A stretch of 64,000 nt of DNA from Allobosea sp. (GTDB lineage: Bacteria > Pseudomonadota > Alphaproteobacteria > Rhizobiales > Beijerinckiaceae), in the NCBI GenBank assembly GCA_024231975.1, contig JAAEQB010000074.1, forward strand, positions 1-64,000. The letters are read 5' to 3'. The notes under the pieces are model-generated. The model made no database searches and was not told the DNA's origin. It saw only the letters and a list, made by a program, of their open reading frames with translations. The stretch's first letter is position 1. Each line of letters starts with the position of its first letter. Positions 8,098-16,377 of the stretch are shown here, piece after piece. The position numbers and the translations under genes are program-made.

Positions 8098-9522
8098 CTA
8101 CTGCGCCGCCTGCACGCTCACCCCGCCAACCCAGCCATCCATCTCGACCTTCGCCCGCGCCGTCAGCGCCTGCTTGCGGGCGAGGCTCTTGGCCGGGCCC
8201 TTCAGGCGCTTGCCGTCAGGCCCCGTCGTCGCCACCCCCTCGATATGCGGGAACAGGCCGAAATTGATGTTCATCGGCTGGAAGGAGCGCGGCCCCTCGT
8301 CGATGGTGACGATGTGGCCGCCGGTGATGTGGTTGACCAGCGCGCCCAGCGCCGTCGTCGCCGGCGGCAGCTCCAGCGGCCGGCCGAGCCGCTCGGCCGC
8401 GGCGAGCCTGCCGGTCAGCAGCCCGATGGCGGCGCTCTCGACATAGCCCTCGCAGCCGGTGATCTGCCCGGCGAAGCGCAGGCGCGGATCGGCCTTCAGT
8501 CGCAGTTGCGGGTCGAGCAGCTCCGGCGAGTTGAGATAGGTGTTGCGGTGGATGCCGCCGAGCCGGGCGAACTCGGCATTCTCCAGCCCAGGGATCATCC
8601 GGAAGATCGCGGCCTGCTCGCCATATTTCAGCTTGGTCTGGAATCCCGTCATGTTGAACAGCGTGCCCAGCGCATTGTCCTGGCGCAACTGCACGACGGC
8701 ATAGGCCTTCACCGTCGGGTTGTGCTTGTTGGTCAGGCCGACCGGCTTCATCGGCCCCCAGCGCAAGGTCTCGCGGCCACGCTCGGCCATCACCTCGATT
8801 GGCAGGCAGCCATCGAAATAGGGCGTGCCCTCCCATTCCTTGAACTCGGTCTTCTCCGCCGCGAGCAGTGCGTCGATGAAGGCCTCGTACTGGTCGCGGT
8901 CGAGCGGGCAGTTGATGTAGTCGGCGCCGGTGCCGCCCGGGCCCGCTTTGTCATAGCGCGACTGGAACCAGGCCACGTCCATGTCGACCGAATCGAAATG
9001 GACGATGGGAGCGATCGCATCGAAGAAGGCGAGCTCGCCTGCGCCGGTGAGCGAACGGATGCCTTCGGCGAGCGCCGGTGAGGTCAGCGGGCCGGTCGCG
9101 ACGATGATCTTGTCCCAATCGGCCGGTGGCAGGCCGGCGATCTCGCCGCGTTCGATAGTGACGTTCGGATGGGCTTCGAGCGCGGCGGTGACAGCCTGCG
9201 AGAAGCCGTCGCGGTCGACGGCGAGTGCCCCGCCAGCCGGAACCTGGTGGGCATCGCCCTTGGCCATGATCAGCGAGCCCAGCCGGCGCATCTCCCAATG
9301 CAGCTGGCCGACGGCGTTCGAGGACGAATCGTCCGAGCGGAAGGAATTCGAGCAGACCAGCTCGGCCAGGCCTTCGGTCTTGTGGGCGTCGGTGCCGCGG
9401 ACCGGGCGCATTTCGTGCAGGACGACTGGAACGCCGGCCTCGGCGATCTGCCAGGCGGCCTCCGAACCGGCGAGGCCGCCGCCGACGACATGGATGGGGG
9501 CGAGTGCGGTGGATGTTGTCAT
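8098..9522 (-). CDS. trmFO: FADH2-dependent tRNA (uracil-54-C5)-methyltransferase TrmFO
   Basis: 474 aa. The N-terminal dinucleotide-binding motif GGGLAGSEAAWQIA binds FAD, followed by LHEMRP and LVCSNSFRSDD, both diagnostic of TrmFO (formerly GidA-like Gid). It makes ribothymidine at position 54 of tRNA using methylenetetrahydrofolate as carbon donor and FADH2. The C-terminal part includes FAGQITGCEGYVESAA, also a family signature. It is monocistronic here, next to a repeat at its 3' side. Confidence 0.96.
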   Translation of the reverse strand: MTTSTALAPIHVVGGGLAGSEAAWQIAEAGVPVVLHEMRPVRGTDAHKTEGLAELVCSNSFRSDDSSSNAVGQLHWEMRRLGSLIMAKGDAHQVPAGGALAVDRDGFSQAVTAALEAHPNVTIERGEIAGLPPADWDKIIVATGPLTSPALAEGIRSLTGAGELAFFDAIAPIVHFDSVDMDVAWFQSRYDKAGPGGTGADYINCPLDRDQYEAFIDALLAAEKTEFKEWEGTPYFDGCLPIEVMAERGRETLRWGPMKPVGLTNKHNPTVKAYAVVQLRQDNALGTLFNMTGFQTKLKYGEQAAIFRMIPGLENAEFARLGGIHRNTYLNSPELLDPQLRLKADPRLRFAGQITGCEGYVESAAIGLLTGRLAAAERLGRPLELPPATTALGALVNHITGGHIVTIDEGPRSFQPMNINFGLFPHIEGVATTGPDGKRLKGPAKSLARKQALTARAKVEMDGWVGGVSVQAAQ

Positions 9523-9579
9523 GGCCGCGATGTGTCCGCGGCGGCGCCCGAGGTCAAGGGCGCGAGGCCCAAATCGCCC

Positions 9580-9615
9580 TCAGAAACGCAAAATGCCCGC
9601 TCGGAAGCGGGCATT
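9580..9615 (-). terminator. Rho-independent terminator of the DUF1127 gene
   Basis: On the minus strand a perfect 10-bp stem (AATGCCCGCT, loop TCCG, AGCGGGCATT; 9592-9615) runs into TTGCGTTTCT. It lies about 77 bp after the DUF1127 stop and ends its transcript. Confidence 0.75.
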
Positions 9616-9691
9616 CGCTCTTCGACCAGACCCCGAGGGGAGGAACGCGGGGCCTAGGAGAAACTACTCGTCAAACCCAGGAGGTCTGAAA

Positions 9692-9844
9692 TCAGGCCGC
9701 GTGGGTGCGGGCGACGTACTGGATGTCCGAGCGCGACAGGCCGAGATCGTCGAGCTCACGGTCGGTGAGGCGGGACAGCTCGCGGACGGTCTCGCGATAG
9801 CGAAGGTAGGCGCGGATCTTGGCAGCGATCATGGTCAGGAACAT
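9692..9844 (-). CDS. DUF1127 small protein
   Basis: 50 aa, shorter than most gene-finder cut-offs. The sequence from about residue 20 (RETVRELSRLTDRELDDLGL, then SRSDI) is the DUF1127 (YjiS-like) consensus. Short DUF1127 proteins are basic, Arg-rich and in several Alphaproteobacteria affect RNA maturation and phosphate or carbon metabolism. ATG 9844 has AAAGG ahead of it. A hairpin (CGGGGC-TTAG-GCCCCG, 9866-9881) lies in its probable leader, and a terminator follows. Confidence 0.85.
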   Translation of the reverse strand: MFLTMIAAKIRAYLRYRETVRELSRLTDRELDDLGLSRSDIQYVARTHAA

Positions 9845-10301
9845 GGTGATAACCTTTTGGTTTTGCGGGGCTTAGGCCCCGACAGCGATGAATTCGTTGT
9901 GCACTGCATATAGAGCGATCAGCGTGCCTCTCACAGGGGCGCGGCGTCAATTCTGTTATGCTTATTACGCATGACGAATTAAGAGATCGTTTGGAAACGG
10001 CGCCAGACCCGCGCAGGGCGCTTAACGATTTTGTCAGAACAATGAAAATTGAGCCTAATTTTTAGGCGGATCAACCCCCGAGAGCGCGCCGAGGCAAGAT
10101 ATGGCGCGAATCCGCGCAAATCAGGTCCGGTTCGCTATGCGATTTGCACTGCAACATTGGTTGCCGAGGCGAAGGGCGGTTTAACGCCCTGTTCACCATG
10201 CCGGGATTCGCTGAGAATTACGCCGGTTCGGCTGACGGCGTCATGCGCTCGCATGAGTTTGGCCGCATGATTCGACGACTCGGACAGGCGCGGGGCAGGG
10301 C
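9845..10301. other. Intergenic region without a convincing gene
   Basis: This 457-bp stretch holds the DUF1127 leader (with the 9866-9881 hairpin), an AT-richer block around 9955-10070 that could carry its promoter, and then neutral sequence. The open frames in it show no family resemblance or ribosome binding site. Confidence 0.6.
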
Positions 10302-10949
10302 ATGCAGGGCGTGGGCTATTGCGAGCGGCTGAGTGGCGCCTTCTGGGCCGAGCCGCTCAATGCGGTCAGCAATGCCGCCTTTCTGTTCGCTGCGCTGGCC
10401 GCATGGCTGCTGCTGCGCCAACAGGGGCGGCGTGACTGGCCGGTTGCGGCGCTGACGGCGCTTGTCGCGACCATCGGCATCGGCTCCTTCTTGTTCCACA
10501 CCATGCCGCAGCGTTGGACCTTGCTGGCCGATGTCGTGCCGATCCAACTCTTCGCGCTCTGCTATTTTGGCCTGGCGCTGAGCCGGTTCCTGCGTCTGTC
10601 GCCCCTGGCTGCGGCGATCGGAGCGATTCTCTTCCTCGCCATCTGCTTCGGCCTGGCTTCGGTGCTCTCGCCGCTGCTGCCTGCAGGCATGCGTGGCTCG
10701 GCTGGCTATGCCGGCTTCCTGATCGGTCTCTTCGGCGTCGCGCTGGCGGCAGGGTGGCGCGGTGATGGTGCGACAGCGGCTCGGATCGTCGTTGCCGGCT
10801 TCGTCTTCGCCGCGTCGCTGACCTTCCGCTCGTTCGATTCCATCCTGTGCGGCGCCGTTCCGTTCGGCCTGCACTGGGGCTGGCATCTGCTCAACGGACT
10901 GCTGCTCTATCTGCTGCTGCGGGCGGCGATCCTTACGCCGCGCTCCTGA
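10302..10949 (+). CDS. Ceramidase-like membrane protein (CREST superfamily)
   Basis: 215 aa with about seven hydrophobic helices. The family motifs are visible: CERL...FWAEPLNAVSNAAF near the start, GSFLFH (Ser/His), SFD at about residue 178 and LHWGWHLLNG near the end. These give the Ser, Asp and His residues that bind a metal in alkaline ceramidase and related CREST hydrolases. The substrate in bacteria is usually unknown; sphingolipid or another amide lipid is possible. ATG 10302 puts the first motif only 7 residues in, so a slightly earlier start cannot be excluded. Confidence 0.8.
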   Translation: MQGVGYCERLSGAFWAEPLNAVSNAAFLFAALAAWLLLRQQGRRDWPVAALTALVATIGIGSFLFHTMPQRWTLLADVVPIQLFALCYFGLALSRFLRLSPLAAAIGAILFLAICFGLASVLSPLLPAGMRGSAGYAGFLIGLFGVALAAGWRGDGATAARIVVAGFVFAASLTFRSFDSILCGAVPFGLHWGWHLLNGLLLYLLLRAAILTPRS

Positions 10950-10986
10950 GCCCCATCGCCATGCCAGCCTCGCGCCGAAAAGGTGC

Positions 10987-11013
10987 TTGACCATGCATAT
11001 TAGGTTATATAAC
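10987..11013 (+). promoter_or_regulatory. Possible sigma70-type promoter and operator for the ArsR gene
   Basis: TTGACC (10987-10992) and TATAAC (11008-11013) are spaced by 15 bp in a short AT-rich patch (GGTTATATAACAAG) about 25 bp before the ArsR start. The TTATATAA palindrome could be part of an autoregulatory operator. The assignment is by eye. Confidence 0.4.
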
Positions 11014-11038
11014 AAGATAGTTACATAAAGAGGTCGAT

Positions 11039-11377
11039 ATGAACAGGTTGGACGCAGCCTTTTCCGCTCTCGCCGATCCGACGCGCCGGGCGATCCTGGC
11101 GCGGCTGGCGCTCGGCGAAACCACGGTGATGGAACTCGCCGAGCCCTTCGCGATGTCGCAGCCCGCGGTGTCGCGGCACCTGAAGGTGCTGGAGGAGGCG
11201 GGGCTCATCGCCCGGCGGATCGAGGGAACGAAGCGGCCCTGCCGGCTCGCACCGGGAGCGCTCGAGGAGATCGACAAATGGCTCGCCATGCTCCGGCGCG
11301 CCCTGGAAGCGAATTACGACCGGCTGGACCAGCTTCTGGCCGAGATGGAACCAGACAAGGAGGAAGACCGGACATGA
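11039..11377 (+). CDS. ArsR-family transcriptional regulator
   Basis: 112 aa winged-helix protein. It begins with LDAAFSALADPTRRAILARL and has the recognition helix SQPAVSRHLKVLEEAGL, both typical of ArsR/SmtB regulators. No metal-binding Cys cluster is present; it belongs to the subgroup paired with AHSA1/SRPBCC proteins. An AAAGAGG site precedes ATG 11039. Its stop codon overlaps the start of the next gene (ATGA), so the two are coupled. Confidence 0.92.
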   Translation: MNRLDAAFSALADPTRRAILARLALGETTVMELAEPFAMSQPAVSRHLKVLEEAGLIARRIEGTKRPCRLAPGALEEIDKWLAMLRRALEANYDRLDQLLAEMEPDKEEDRT

Positions 11378-11841
11378 CCAAGCTCACGCTGACCACCGAG
11401 GGCGATATCCATGTCGTCGTCACCCGCCGCTTCAAGGCGTCGCCCGAGGCCGTCTACCGCGCCCATACCGATCCGGCGCTGATCCAGAAATGGCTGCTCG
11501 GCCCCGATGGCTGGACCATGCCGGTCTGCATCAACGAGGCGAGGCCGGGCGGCAAGATCCGCTATGAATGGAGCGACGGCCAGGGCAACGGCTTCTACCT
11601 CACCGGCGAATACATCGCGCTCGAGCCGTTCAGCCGCATCCGGCATGTCGAGCGCATGCATCTGCCGGAGCCGTGCCCGGACAACCATGTCGAGACCCGC
11701 TTCGAGGCCGATGGCCAGGGCACGCTGATGACCATGCGCATGACGGTGCCCGACCGTGCCACCCGCGAGGCCATGCTCGCCACCGGCATGGAGCACGGCA
11801 TGGAGGCGAGCTATGCTCGCCTCGATGCGATGGCGTCCTGA
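11374..11841 (+). CDS. SRPBCC (AHSA1-like) domain protein
   Basis: 155 aa from ATG 11374, which overlaps the ArsR stop; AAGGAGGAAG lies just ahead. The START-like hydrophobic-pocket fold is recognised from FKASPEAVYRAHTDPALIQKW, then GGKIRYEW and the closing GMEASYARLDAM. Such proteins accompany ArsR regulators in many genomes and probably bind small hydrophobic ligands; a specific ligand is not known. Confidence 0.88.
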   Translation: MTKLTLTTEGDIHVVVTRRFKASPEAVYRAHTDPALIQKWLLGPDGWTMPVCINEARPGGKIRYEWSDGQGNGFYLTGEYIALEPFSRIRHVERMHLPEPCPDNHVETRFEADGQGTLMTMRMTVPDRATREAMLATGMEHGMEASYARLDAMAS

Positions 11842-11930
11842 GCGCCGTTCCATCCCACGCAGTGGCGACGGCTTGACCCGCCGTCGACGCGCCCGGAAGC
11901 TTCCCCTCACTATAAGGAGAGGGGAAGCGC

Positions 11931-12605
11931 ATGCCGGATCTGGCCAGGGAACTCGATCTCGCCGAGCTGAAGGGCCGGCTCTACTCGGCCGTGCTCTCAG
12001 ATGTGCTCGACGAGCTCGGCCATCCTAATCAGGCGGTGAAGCCCTTCGTGCGCCCGCTCGACGAGGCCAGCGTGCTCTGCGGCTTCGCCCGCACCGGGCT
12101 CTACATGAAGCGCTACCATCTCCCGGCCGGGCACAACCCCTATGCGCTGGAGATGGACCTGATCGACAGCCTGAAAGCCGGCGAGATCCCCGTGCTCGCC
12201 TGCGATGGGCCGACCGACCGGATCGCGCCCTGGGGCGAACTGCTCACCACCGCCTCGAAGGTGAGGGGCGCTGCCGGCTGCCTCACCGATGGGCTGGTGC
12301 GCGATGTCCGCCGCATCCGCGAGCTCGGCTTCCCGGTTTTCCATGGCGGCATCGGCCCGCTCGACACCAAGGGCCGGGCCGAGATGATGGCCGCCGACGA
12401 GCCGGTCGAGCTCGGCGGCGCCCGCGTTGCGCCGGGCGATTTCGTCTTCGGCGACGTTGACGGCGTCGTCATCGTGCCCCGCGCCATCGCGCCCGAGGCG
12501 ATCCGGCTGGCGCTGGCCAAGATCGAGGCCGAGGATTCGACCCGCGAGGAGCTGCTCGCCGGGAACAGCCTGCGCTCGGTGTTCGAGCGCCACGGGGTGT
12601 TGTAG
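11931..12605 (+). CDS. RraA-family protein (HMG/CHA aldolase-like)
   Basis: 224 aa. The family core is clear: GELLTTASKVRGAAG followed by DGLVRDVRRIRELGFPVF, giving the Arg and Asp that bind substrate and metal in 4-hydroxy-4-methyl-2-oxoglutarate aldolases, then GDFVFGDVDGVVIVP. The same fold includes RraA, an RNase E regulator, so the activity is not decided by sequence. The additional C-terminal helix favours the aldolase/decarboxylase branch. ATG 11931 follows AAGGAGAGGGG. It stands alone. Confidence 0.8.
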   Translation: MPDLARELDLAELKGRLYSAVLSDVLDELGHPNQAVKPFVRPLDEASVLCGFARTGLYMKRYHLPAGHNPYALEMDLIDSLKAGEIPVLACDGPTDRIAPWGELLTTASKVRGAAGCLTDGLVRDVRRIRELGFPVFHGGIGPLDTKGRAEMMAADEPVELGGARVAPGDFVFGDVDGVVIVPRAIAPEAIRLALAKIEAEDSTREELLAGNSLRSVFERHGVL

Positions 12606-12612
12606 TCTGCCG

Positions 12613-12720
12613 CGTCATGCTCGGCCTTGTGCCGAGCATCTCAGGCTGGAGGAGGCTCCGACCATCGCCTTCCCGTCACGAGATTCCCGGGTCTGCGCTG
12701 CGCTTCGCCCGGGAATGACG
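12613..12720. repeat. Intergenic palindromic repeat (uninterrupted copy)
   Basis: The element starts GTCATGCTCGG-CCTTGT-GCCGAGCAT, a hairpin, and ends ATTCCCGGGTCTGCG...GCCCGGGAATGACG, a second hairpin. It lies between convergent genes. Interrupted ends of the same family flank 7872-8020, and a related half occurs near 23070-23100. Confidence 0.7.
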
Positions 12721-12727
12721 TCCTTGG

Positions 12728-13228
12728 TCAGCTGCACCGCTCCAGCAGCCTTGACGCCGCGGTCACGCCTTCGAGCGAGAAGGTGTAGCTGGTCTCGTTG
12801 CCGCGGGCCGAGCGCGCCGCCAGCACCATCTCGTCGCCGGCCTTCATCGCCGCGAGCAGCTCGCCCTCGCGCTCCAGCCGCTGCAGCCAGGCATTGTTGC
12901 CCGAGGTCAGCATGCGGAACGTCTCGTCGCCGATCGTCACGGTGACGGTCGAATCCTTGGCGAAATCATAGCCGGTCTGGAAGCTCGACTCGGTGCGGGC
13001 CTGCGCGTTCGGTGCGGTCTGAACGAAGAAGAATACGTCGCCGTGACGCAAGGTATCAGGTTTCTCGACATTGGGTGAGGAGACGATATAGCAACGCTTG
13101 CCATTCGCGTTGTCATAGGCGGCCGCGTTCCACTGCTTGAACTGGCCGAGTGGCTGGGCCGGCGCGGCGAAAGCCGAGACCGTGGCCGAAAGAAGGCTGA
13201 GCGCCGCGAGAGGGGCCAGTCTGATCAT
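12728..13228 (-). CDS. Invasion-associated locus B (IalB)-like secreted protein
   Basis: 166 aa from ATG 13228, which has AGGAG 7-8 bases upstream; an earlier in-frame ATG lacks one. A Sec signal peptide covers about residues 1-22 and ends AFA. The mature part begins with F-K-QWNAAAYDNANGKRCYIVS and ends with a Cys near the C-terminus, as in IalB-family periplasmic proteins. In Bartonella, IalB is linked to erythrocyte invasion, but the family is general in Alphaproteobacteria and the function here is unknown. Confidence 0.75.
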   Translation of the reverse strand: MIRLAPLAALSLLSATVSAFAAPAQPLGQFKQWNAAAYDNANGKRCYIVSSPNVEKPDTLRHGDVFFFVQTAPNAQARTESSFQTGYDFAKDSTVTVTIGDETFRMLTSGNNAWLQRLEREGELLAAMKAGDEMVLAARSARGNETSYTFSLEGVTAASRLLERCS

Positions 13229-13560
13229 CGGGTCATCTCCTGTTTGCATCGCAGGGATGTCCAAGAGCGGTTTAACAAGGCGTAAACAAGACCCTCACAA
13301 TGCCGTGCGACGGAAGGGCGCGGGGAGGGGATTGGCCTCCTTCTCACACGATCTCGGGCCTGCTCGAGATTGGCGCTCCGCGTGGTGCATGTCGGAAACA
13401 TTCGACATGCACGGGGGACGAGGTCCCGGCAGGGGGGTGAGGGCGGTCCGACCGGGCGAGCCGCCGGCCGCTCGCCCTGCATGGAGGCCCCCGGCCTCTC
13501 ACGTTTTGTCGGCCTTGAGCTCAATCTCAAACGGACCGTGAGGCGGCCGAGGCGATGTGA
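13229..13560. other. Intergenic region with a perfect palindrome
   Basis: No credible gene. It contains a 10-bp perfect inverted repeat (GTGCATGTCG at 13385-13394, CGACATGCAC at 13403-13412, 8-base loop), downstream of motB on the minus strand. There is no T-run, so it is not a standard terminator. Confidence 0.55.
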
Positions 13561-14433
13561 TCAGCGAAATGGGGTCGGGGGCAATGGCGGCTCTTCACTG
13601 AGCAGAGTGATCCTGACCCGTCGGTTTGGCGCGATGTAGGGATTGTCGGGGAAGACCGGCTCGGTGTCGGCGCGCCCCACCACGGAAGCGAAGCGGTCGT
13701 TGGGGAACCCGGCGCCCGACAGGATTTCGCGGACGGCGAGCGCGCGCCCGGTGGTCAGGCTCCAGGGCTCGGCGCCCTCCGCCGCGCCCGGGCGCGCGGC
13801 GGAGGTGTGGCCGGTGATCGCCAGGCGGTTGGGCAGGCGGCGCAGAGTGGGCGCGAGCGTCTCCAGCACGCGACGGGTGCTCGGGTAGGGCTGGACCGAG
13901 CCCTCGGGGAACATGGAGCGGCCGGACTCGTCCATCAGGGCGACATCCAGCCCCTCCTTGGTCGGCTCGATCACGATGTTGCGCGACAGGTCGGCGATTT
14001 CGGGCATGCTCTGGAGCGTCTGCCGGAGGCTGGCTATCGCGCTGTGGCTGGCCTGCTGGCCGGCAGCCGAGCGGTTGGCCTCGCGGTCGCCGCTGCCGCC
14101 GGAACTGGTCCGGCGCGCCTTGTCCTCCGGCCTGGAGGTCCCCGTCGCCGCCTCGCGTGGCGGAGACGGCTTGCTGCCCGACTTGTCGAGGGCGGTACCC
14201 CACAGCATGCCGCCGGCGCCGCTGGTGCTGGGACTCAAGGACCCCGGCGCGAAATACTCCGCCAGGCCTTCCTTCTGCTCCTGCGTCGTCATGCTGATCA
14301 GCCACATCAGCAGAAAGAACGCCATCATGGCGGTCACGAAGTCCGCATAGGCGATCTTCCAGGCGCCGCCATGGTGCGCATGGGCGGCCTTCTTGACCTT
14401 CTTGACGATAATCTGTTGGGCGGGCTTGCTCAT
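13561..14433 (-). CDS. motB: Flagellar motor stator protein MotB
   Basis: 290 aa. A short cytoplasmic N-terminus is followed by one transmembrane helix (about 26-48) with the proton-carrying Asp at D31 (IAYADFVTAMMAFF). After a plug and linker comes an OmpA/MotB peptidoglycan-binding domain (about 150-285) with ITGHT and RAXXV-type helices (GRALAVREIL) and the final PNRRVRITLL. It anchors the stator to the cell wall. motA lies 27 bp upstream on the same strand. No other flagellar genes are in the window. Confidence 0.95.
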   Translation of the reverse strand: MSKPAQQIIVKKVKKAAHAHHGGAWKIAYADFVTAMMAFFLLMWLISMTTQEQKEGLAEYFAPGSLSPSTSGAGGMLWGTALDKSGSKPSPPREAATGTSRPEDKARRTSSGGSGDREANRSAAGQQASHSAIASLRQTLQSMPEIADLSRNIVIEPTKEGLDVALMDESGRSMFPEGSVQPYPSTRRVLETLAPTLRRLPNRLAITGHTSAARPGAAEGAEPWSLTTGRALAVREILSGAGFPNDRFASVVGRADTEPVFPDNPYIAPNRRVRITLLSEEPPLPPTPFR

Positions 14434-14460
14434 CGAATCCCTGCTGGAGATTGAGCCGGA

Positions 14461-15318
14461 TCAGGCGGCCAGTTTGGCGGTTGCCGCTTCCACTTCGCTG
14501 AAAGTCGGGCGGACGTCGCTCATCAGGGCCTTGCGGGCAAACTCGACCGCCATCACCGGCGGCTGGCCGCTGATATGGGCGAGGAGACCCGCCTTGAGCG
14601 ACAGGAAGTACTTGGCTTCCGCCTCGAAGGTGCTCTTGAGCGACGCCGCCATCGGCGCGAAGAAGCCGTAGGCGACGAAGACGCCGAAGAAGGTGCCGAC
14701 GAGCGCGCCGCCGATCAGGTGGCCCAGCACCTCCGGCGGCTCCTTGATCGCGCCCATCGTCTTGATCACGCCGAGCACGGCGGCAACGATGCCGAGCGCC
14801 GGCGTTCCGTCGGCGATCGACTGCATGGCCGAAACGAGACGCTCCTGCTCCTGGTGGTGCGTCTCCAGTTCCTCGTCCATGAGCGCGTCGATCTCGTGGA
14901 CGTTGTTGGCGCCCAGCGTCAGCATGCGCATGTAGTCGCAGACGAACTCGACCGCGTGATGGTTCGCCGCGAATGTCGGGAAGGCATTGAACAGCGACGA
15001 GCTGCCCGGATTTTCGATATGCTCCTCGACCGCGAGCATGCCCTTCTGCTTCACGAGCTTGTACAGGGAATACTGCATCCCCAGCAGCTCGACATAGCAT
15101 TCCTGGCTGTACTTGGAGCCCTTGAAGATCGTGCCGAGCATGGACGGCACGGCCTTGAGGACCGGCGGCGGATTGCCGATGACGAAGGCGCCGATCGCTG
15201 CGCCGAGGATGATGACGAACTCGAACGGCTGCCAGAGGACCTCGAGGTGGCCGCCCATGGCCGCGTAACTGCCGAAGACGCAGGCGAAGACGATGATTGC
15301 GCCGACGATCAGCCGCAT
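14461..15318 (-). CDS. motA: Flagellar motor stator protein MotA
   Basis: 285 aa. The family pattern is complete: an N-terminal helix (MRLIVGAIIVFACVFGSY), a second helix with FVIILGAAIGAFVIGNPP, a large cytoplasmic loop containing the charged segment that meets FliG, and two C-terminal helices (TPALGIVAAVLGVIKTM and GTFFGVFVAYGFFAP). With MotB it forms the proton channel that drives rotation. It is the promoter-proximal gene of the motAB pair. Confidence 0.95.
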   Translation of the reverse strand: MRLIVGAIIVFACVFGSYAAMGGHLEVLWQPFEFVIILGAAIGAFVIGNPPPVLKAVPSMLGTIFKGSKYSQECYVELLGMQYSLYKLVKQKGMLAVEEHIENPGSSSLFNAFPTFAANHHAVEFVCDYMRMLTLGANNVHEIDALMDEELETHHQEQERLVSAMQSIADGTPALGIVAAVLGVIKTMGAIKEPPEVLGHLIGGALVGTFFGVFVAYGFFAPMAASLKSTFEAEAKYFLSLKAGLLAHISGQPPVMAVEFARKALMSDVRPTFSEVEAATAKLAA

Positions 15319-15489
15319 GGTTTGCTACCCTCGCACCACAGCAGCTACAGCCCGCGCGAAGCCACTACTCCTCTGAAGGAAATGAACGATCGAGGTTAAT
15401 GGCGAGTTAGGGACGGGGCAGGCCAGGGGCGACAAATTGGCTCAGGAGAGGACATCGGCATGCAATGACTGGCCCAAAAAGCACTCGGA

Positions 15490-15772
15490 ACCACGACCCA
15501 ACCTTCTCCCGGATGGGAGAAGGTGGCGCGGAGCGCCGGATGAGGGCCTGCCGTCTCCGTAGAAGGTGCGGCGGCTCCCGTTGCGGCCTCATGCGGGGAG
15601 CGCGGTCATCCGCGACGCCTCCTTCCTTCTCCCGGATGGGAGAAGGTGGCGCGGAGCGCCGGATGAGGGCCTGCCGTTGCCGCACAAGGCGCGGCGGCTC
15701 CGTCGCGGCCTCATACGGGGAGGGCGGGCCCTCACCCCTACCCCTCTCCCACACGGGAGAGGGGATCCCGCG
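15490..15772. repeat. Tandem copies of the CTTCTCCC palindromic repeat
   Basis: CCTTCTCCCGGATGGGAGAAGGTGG-type hairpins followed by CGCGGAGCGCCGGATGAGGGC occur twice, about 123 bp apart (starts near 15501 and 15624), with similar GCGGCGGCTCC...GCGGCCTCAT-CGGGGAG sequence after each. A right-end unit (CTCACCCCTACCCCTCTCCC...) closes the cluster at 15732-15772. Confidence 0.75.
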
Positions 15773-15837
15773 CCCTTTCACCCACGCGCCAAACCCCGCC
15801 CGCAGGCCTGCCTGCGGGCGCTTCGGAATACGGGGCT

Positions 15838-15935
15838 GGCGGAGCGCCGCGGGGCGCGTCGAGTAGCATCCGCTTCCGTTGAGCCAGGAAGCGGCGCGGA
15901 TGAAGCCTCATCCGCACGCCCCGTGGCGCTCCGCC
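15838..15935. repeat. Long hairpin with 19-bp arms
   Basis: GGCGGAGCGCCGCGGGGCG (15838-15856) pairs with CGCCCCGTGGCGCTCCGCC (15917-15935) with one mismatch. Inside it, CATCCGCTTCC and GGAAGCGGCGCGGATG can pair again. The whole could fold as a cruciform or a structured RNA. Confidence 0.55.
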
Positions 15936-16377
15936 TTCGGCGATTTTCAAGCTCCGGGCCGCGCTTCTGCGAAGCCGGCTGCTGGCCTTGCCGCGATGCC
16001 TTTGGAAGCCAGGTCCCCTCTTCGGGTCGTCGCTCCCTCGGGTCATCACGATGGCCGCTGCAGCCGCTTCATCTAGCGAGCTCCTCGCACAGGGGGCGTA
16101 TTGCCCCCAGGGCGGTGCCCCGAAGCCTCCCGGGAGCGGGGCGTAACCCCCGCCCGCAGGCGCCGACCCTCACCCAGCCTCTGGCATACCTCCGGACGGC
16201 CGCCCCGTATGGGTGATGGGCGAGGGGATTGTACGGGAGGTTTTGCGGGCGGGGATAAGTTTGCCGCTCCCGTCATGGTCGTCCCTAGAGCGACCCATGC
16301 ATTGCTGAACTGTGTCGTGCCGCGGGCATCGCGGCGGGCTAAGCAGTGCGTAGCGCCACATTTCCTATTGGGAAGGC

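Larger units (their letters stand above)
15319..16377. other. Gene-free kilobase rich in repeats and hairpins
   Basis: Between motA and the AT-richer SIR2 island there is no credible gene. The left part (about 15490-15772) is a repeat cluster and the middle (15838-15935) a long hairpin. Further short palindromes occur (CCCGCCCGCAGG-CCTG-CCTGCGGGCG at about 15796-15820, and GGGGGCGTATTGCCCCC at about 16091-16107). The base composition drops only at the first gene of the island. Confidence 0.6.

Noticed and set aside
13385..13412. Terminator of motB
   Set aside because: Perfect hairpin but no T-run on either strand, so listed only as a palindrome.
15490..15772. Regular repeats resembling a CRISPR array
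   Set aside because: Units are about 123 bp apart, palindromic and only two and a half in number, with no unique spacers or cas genes.
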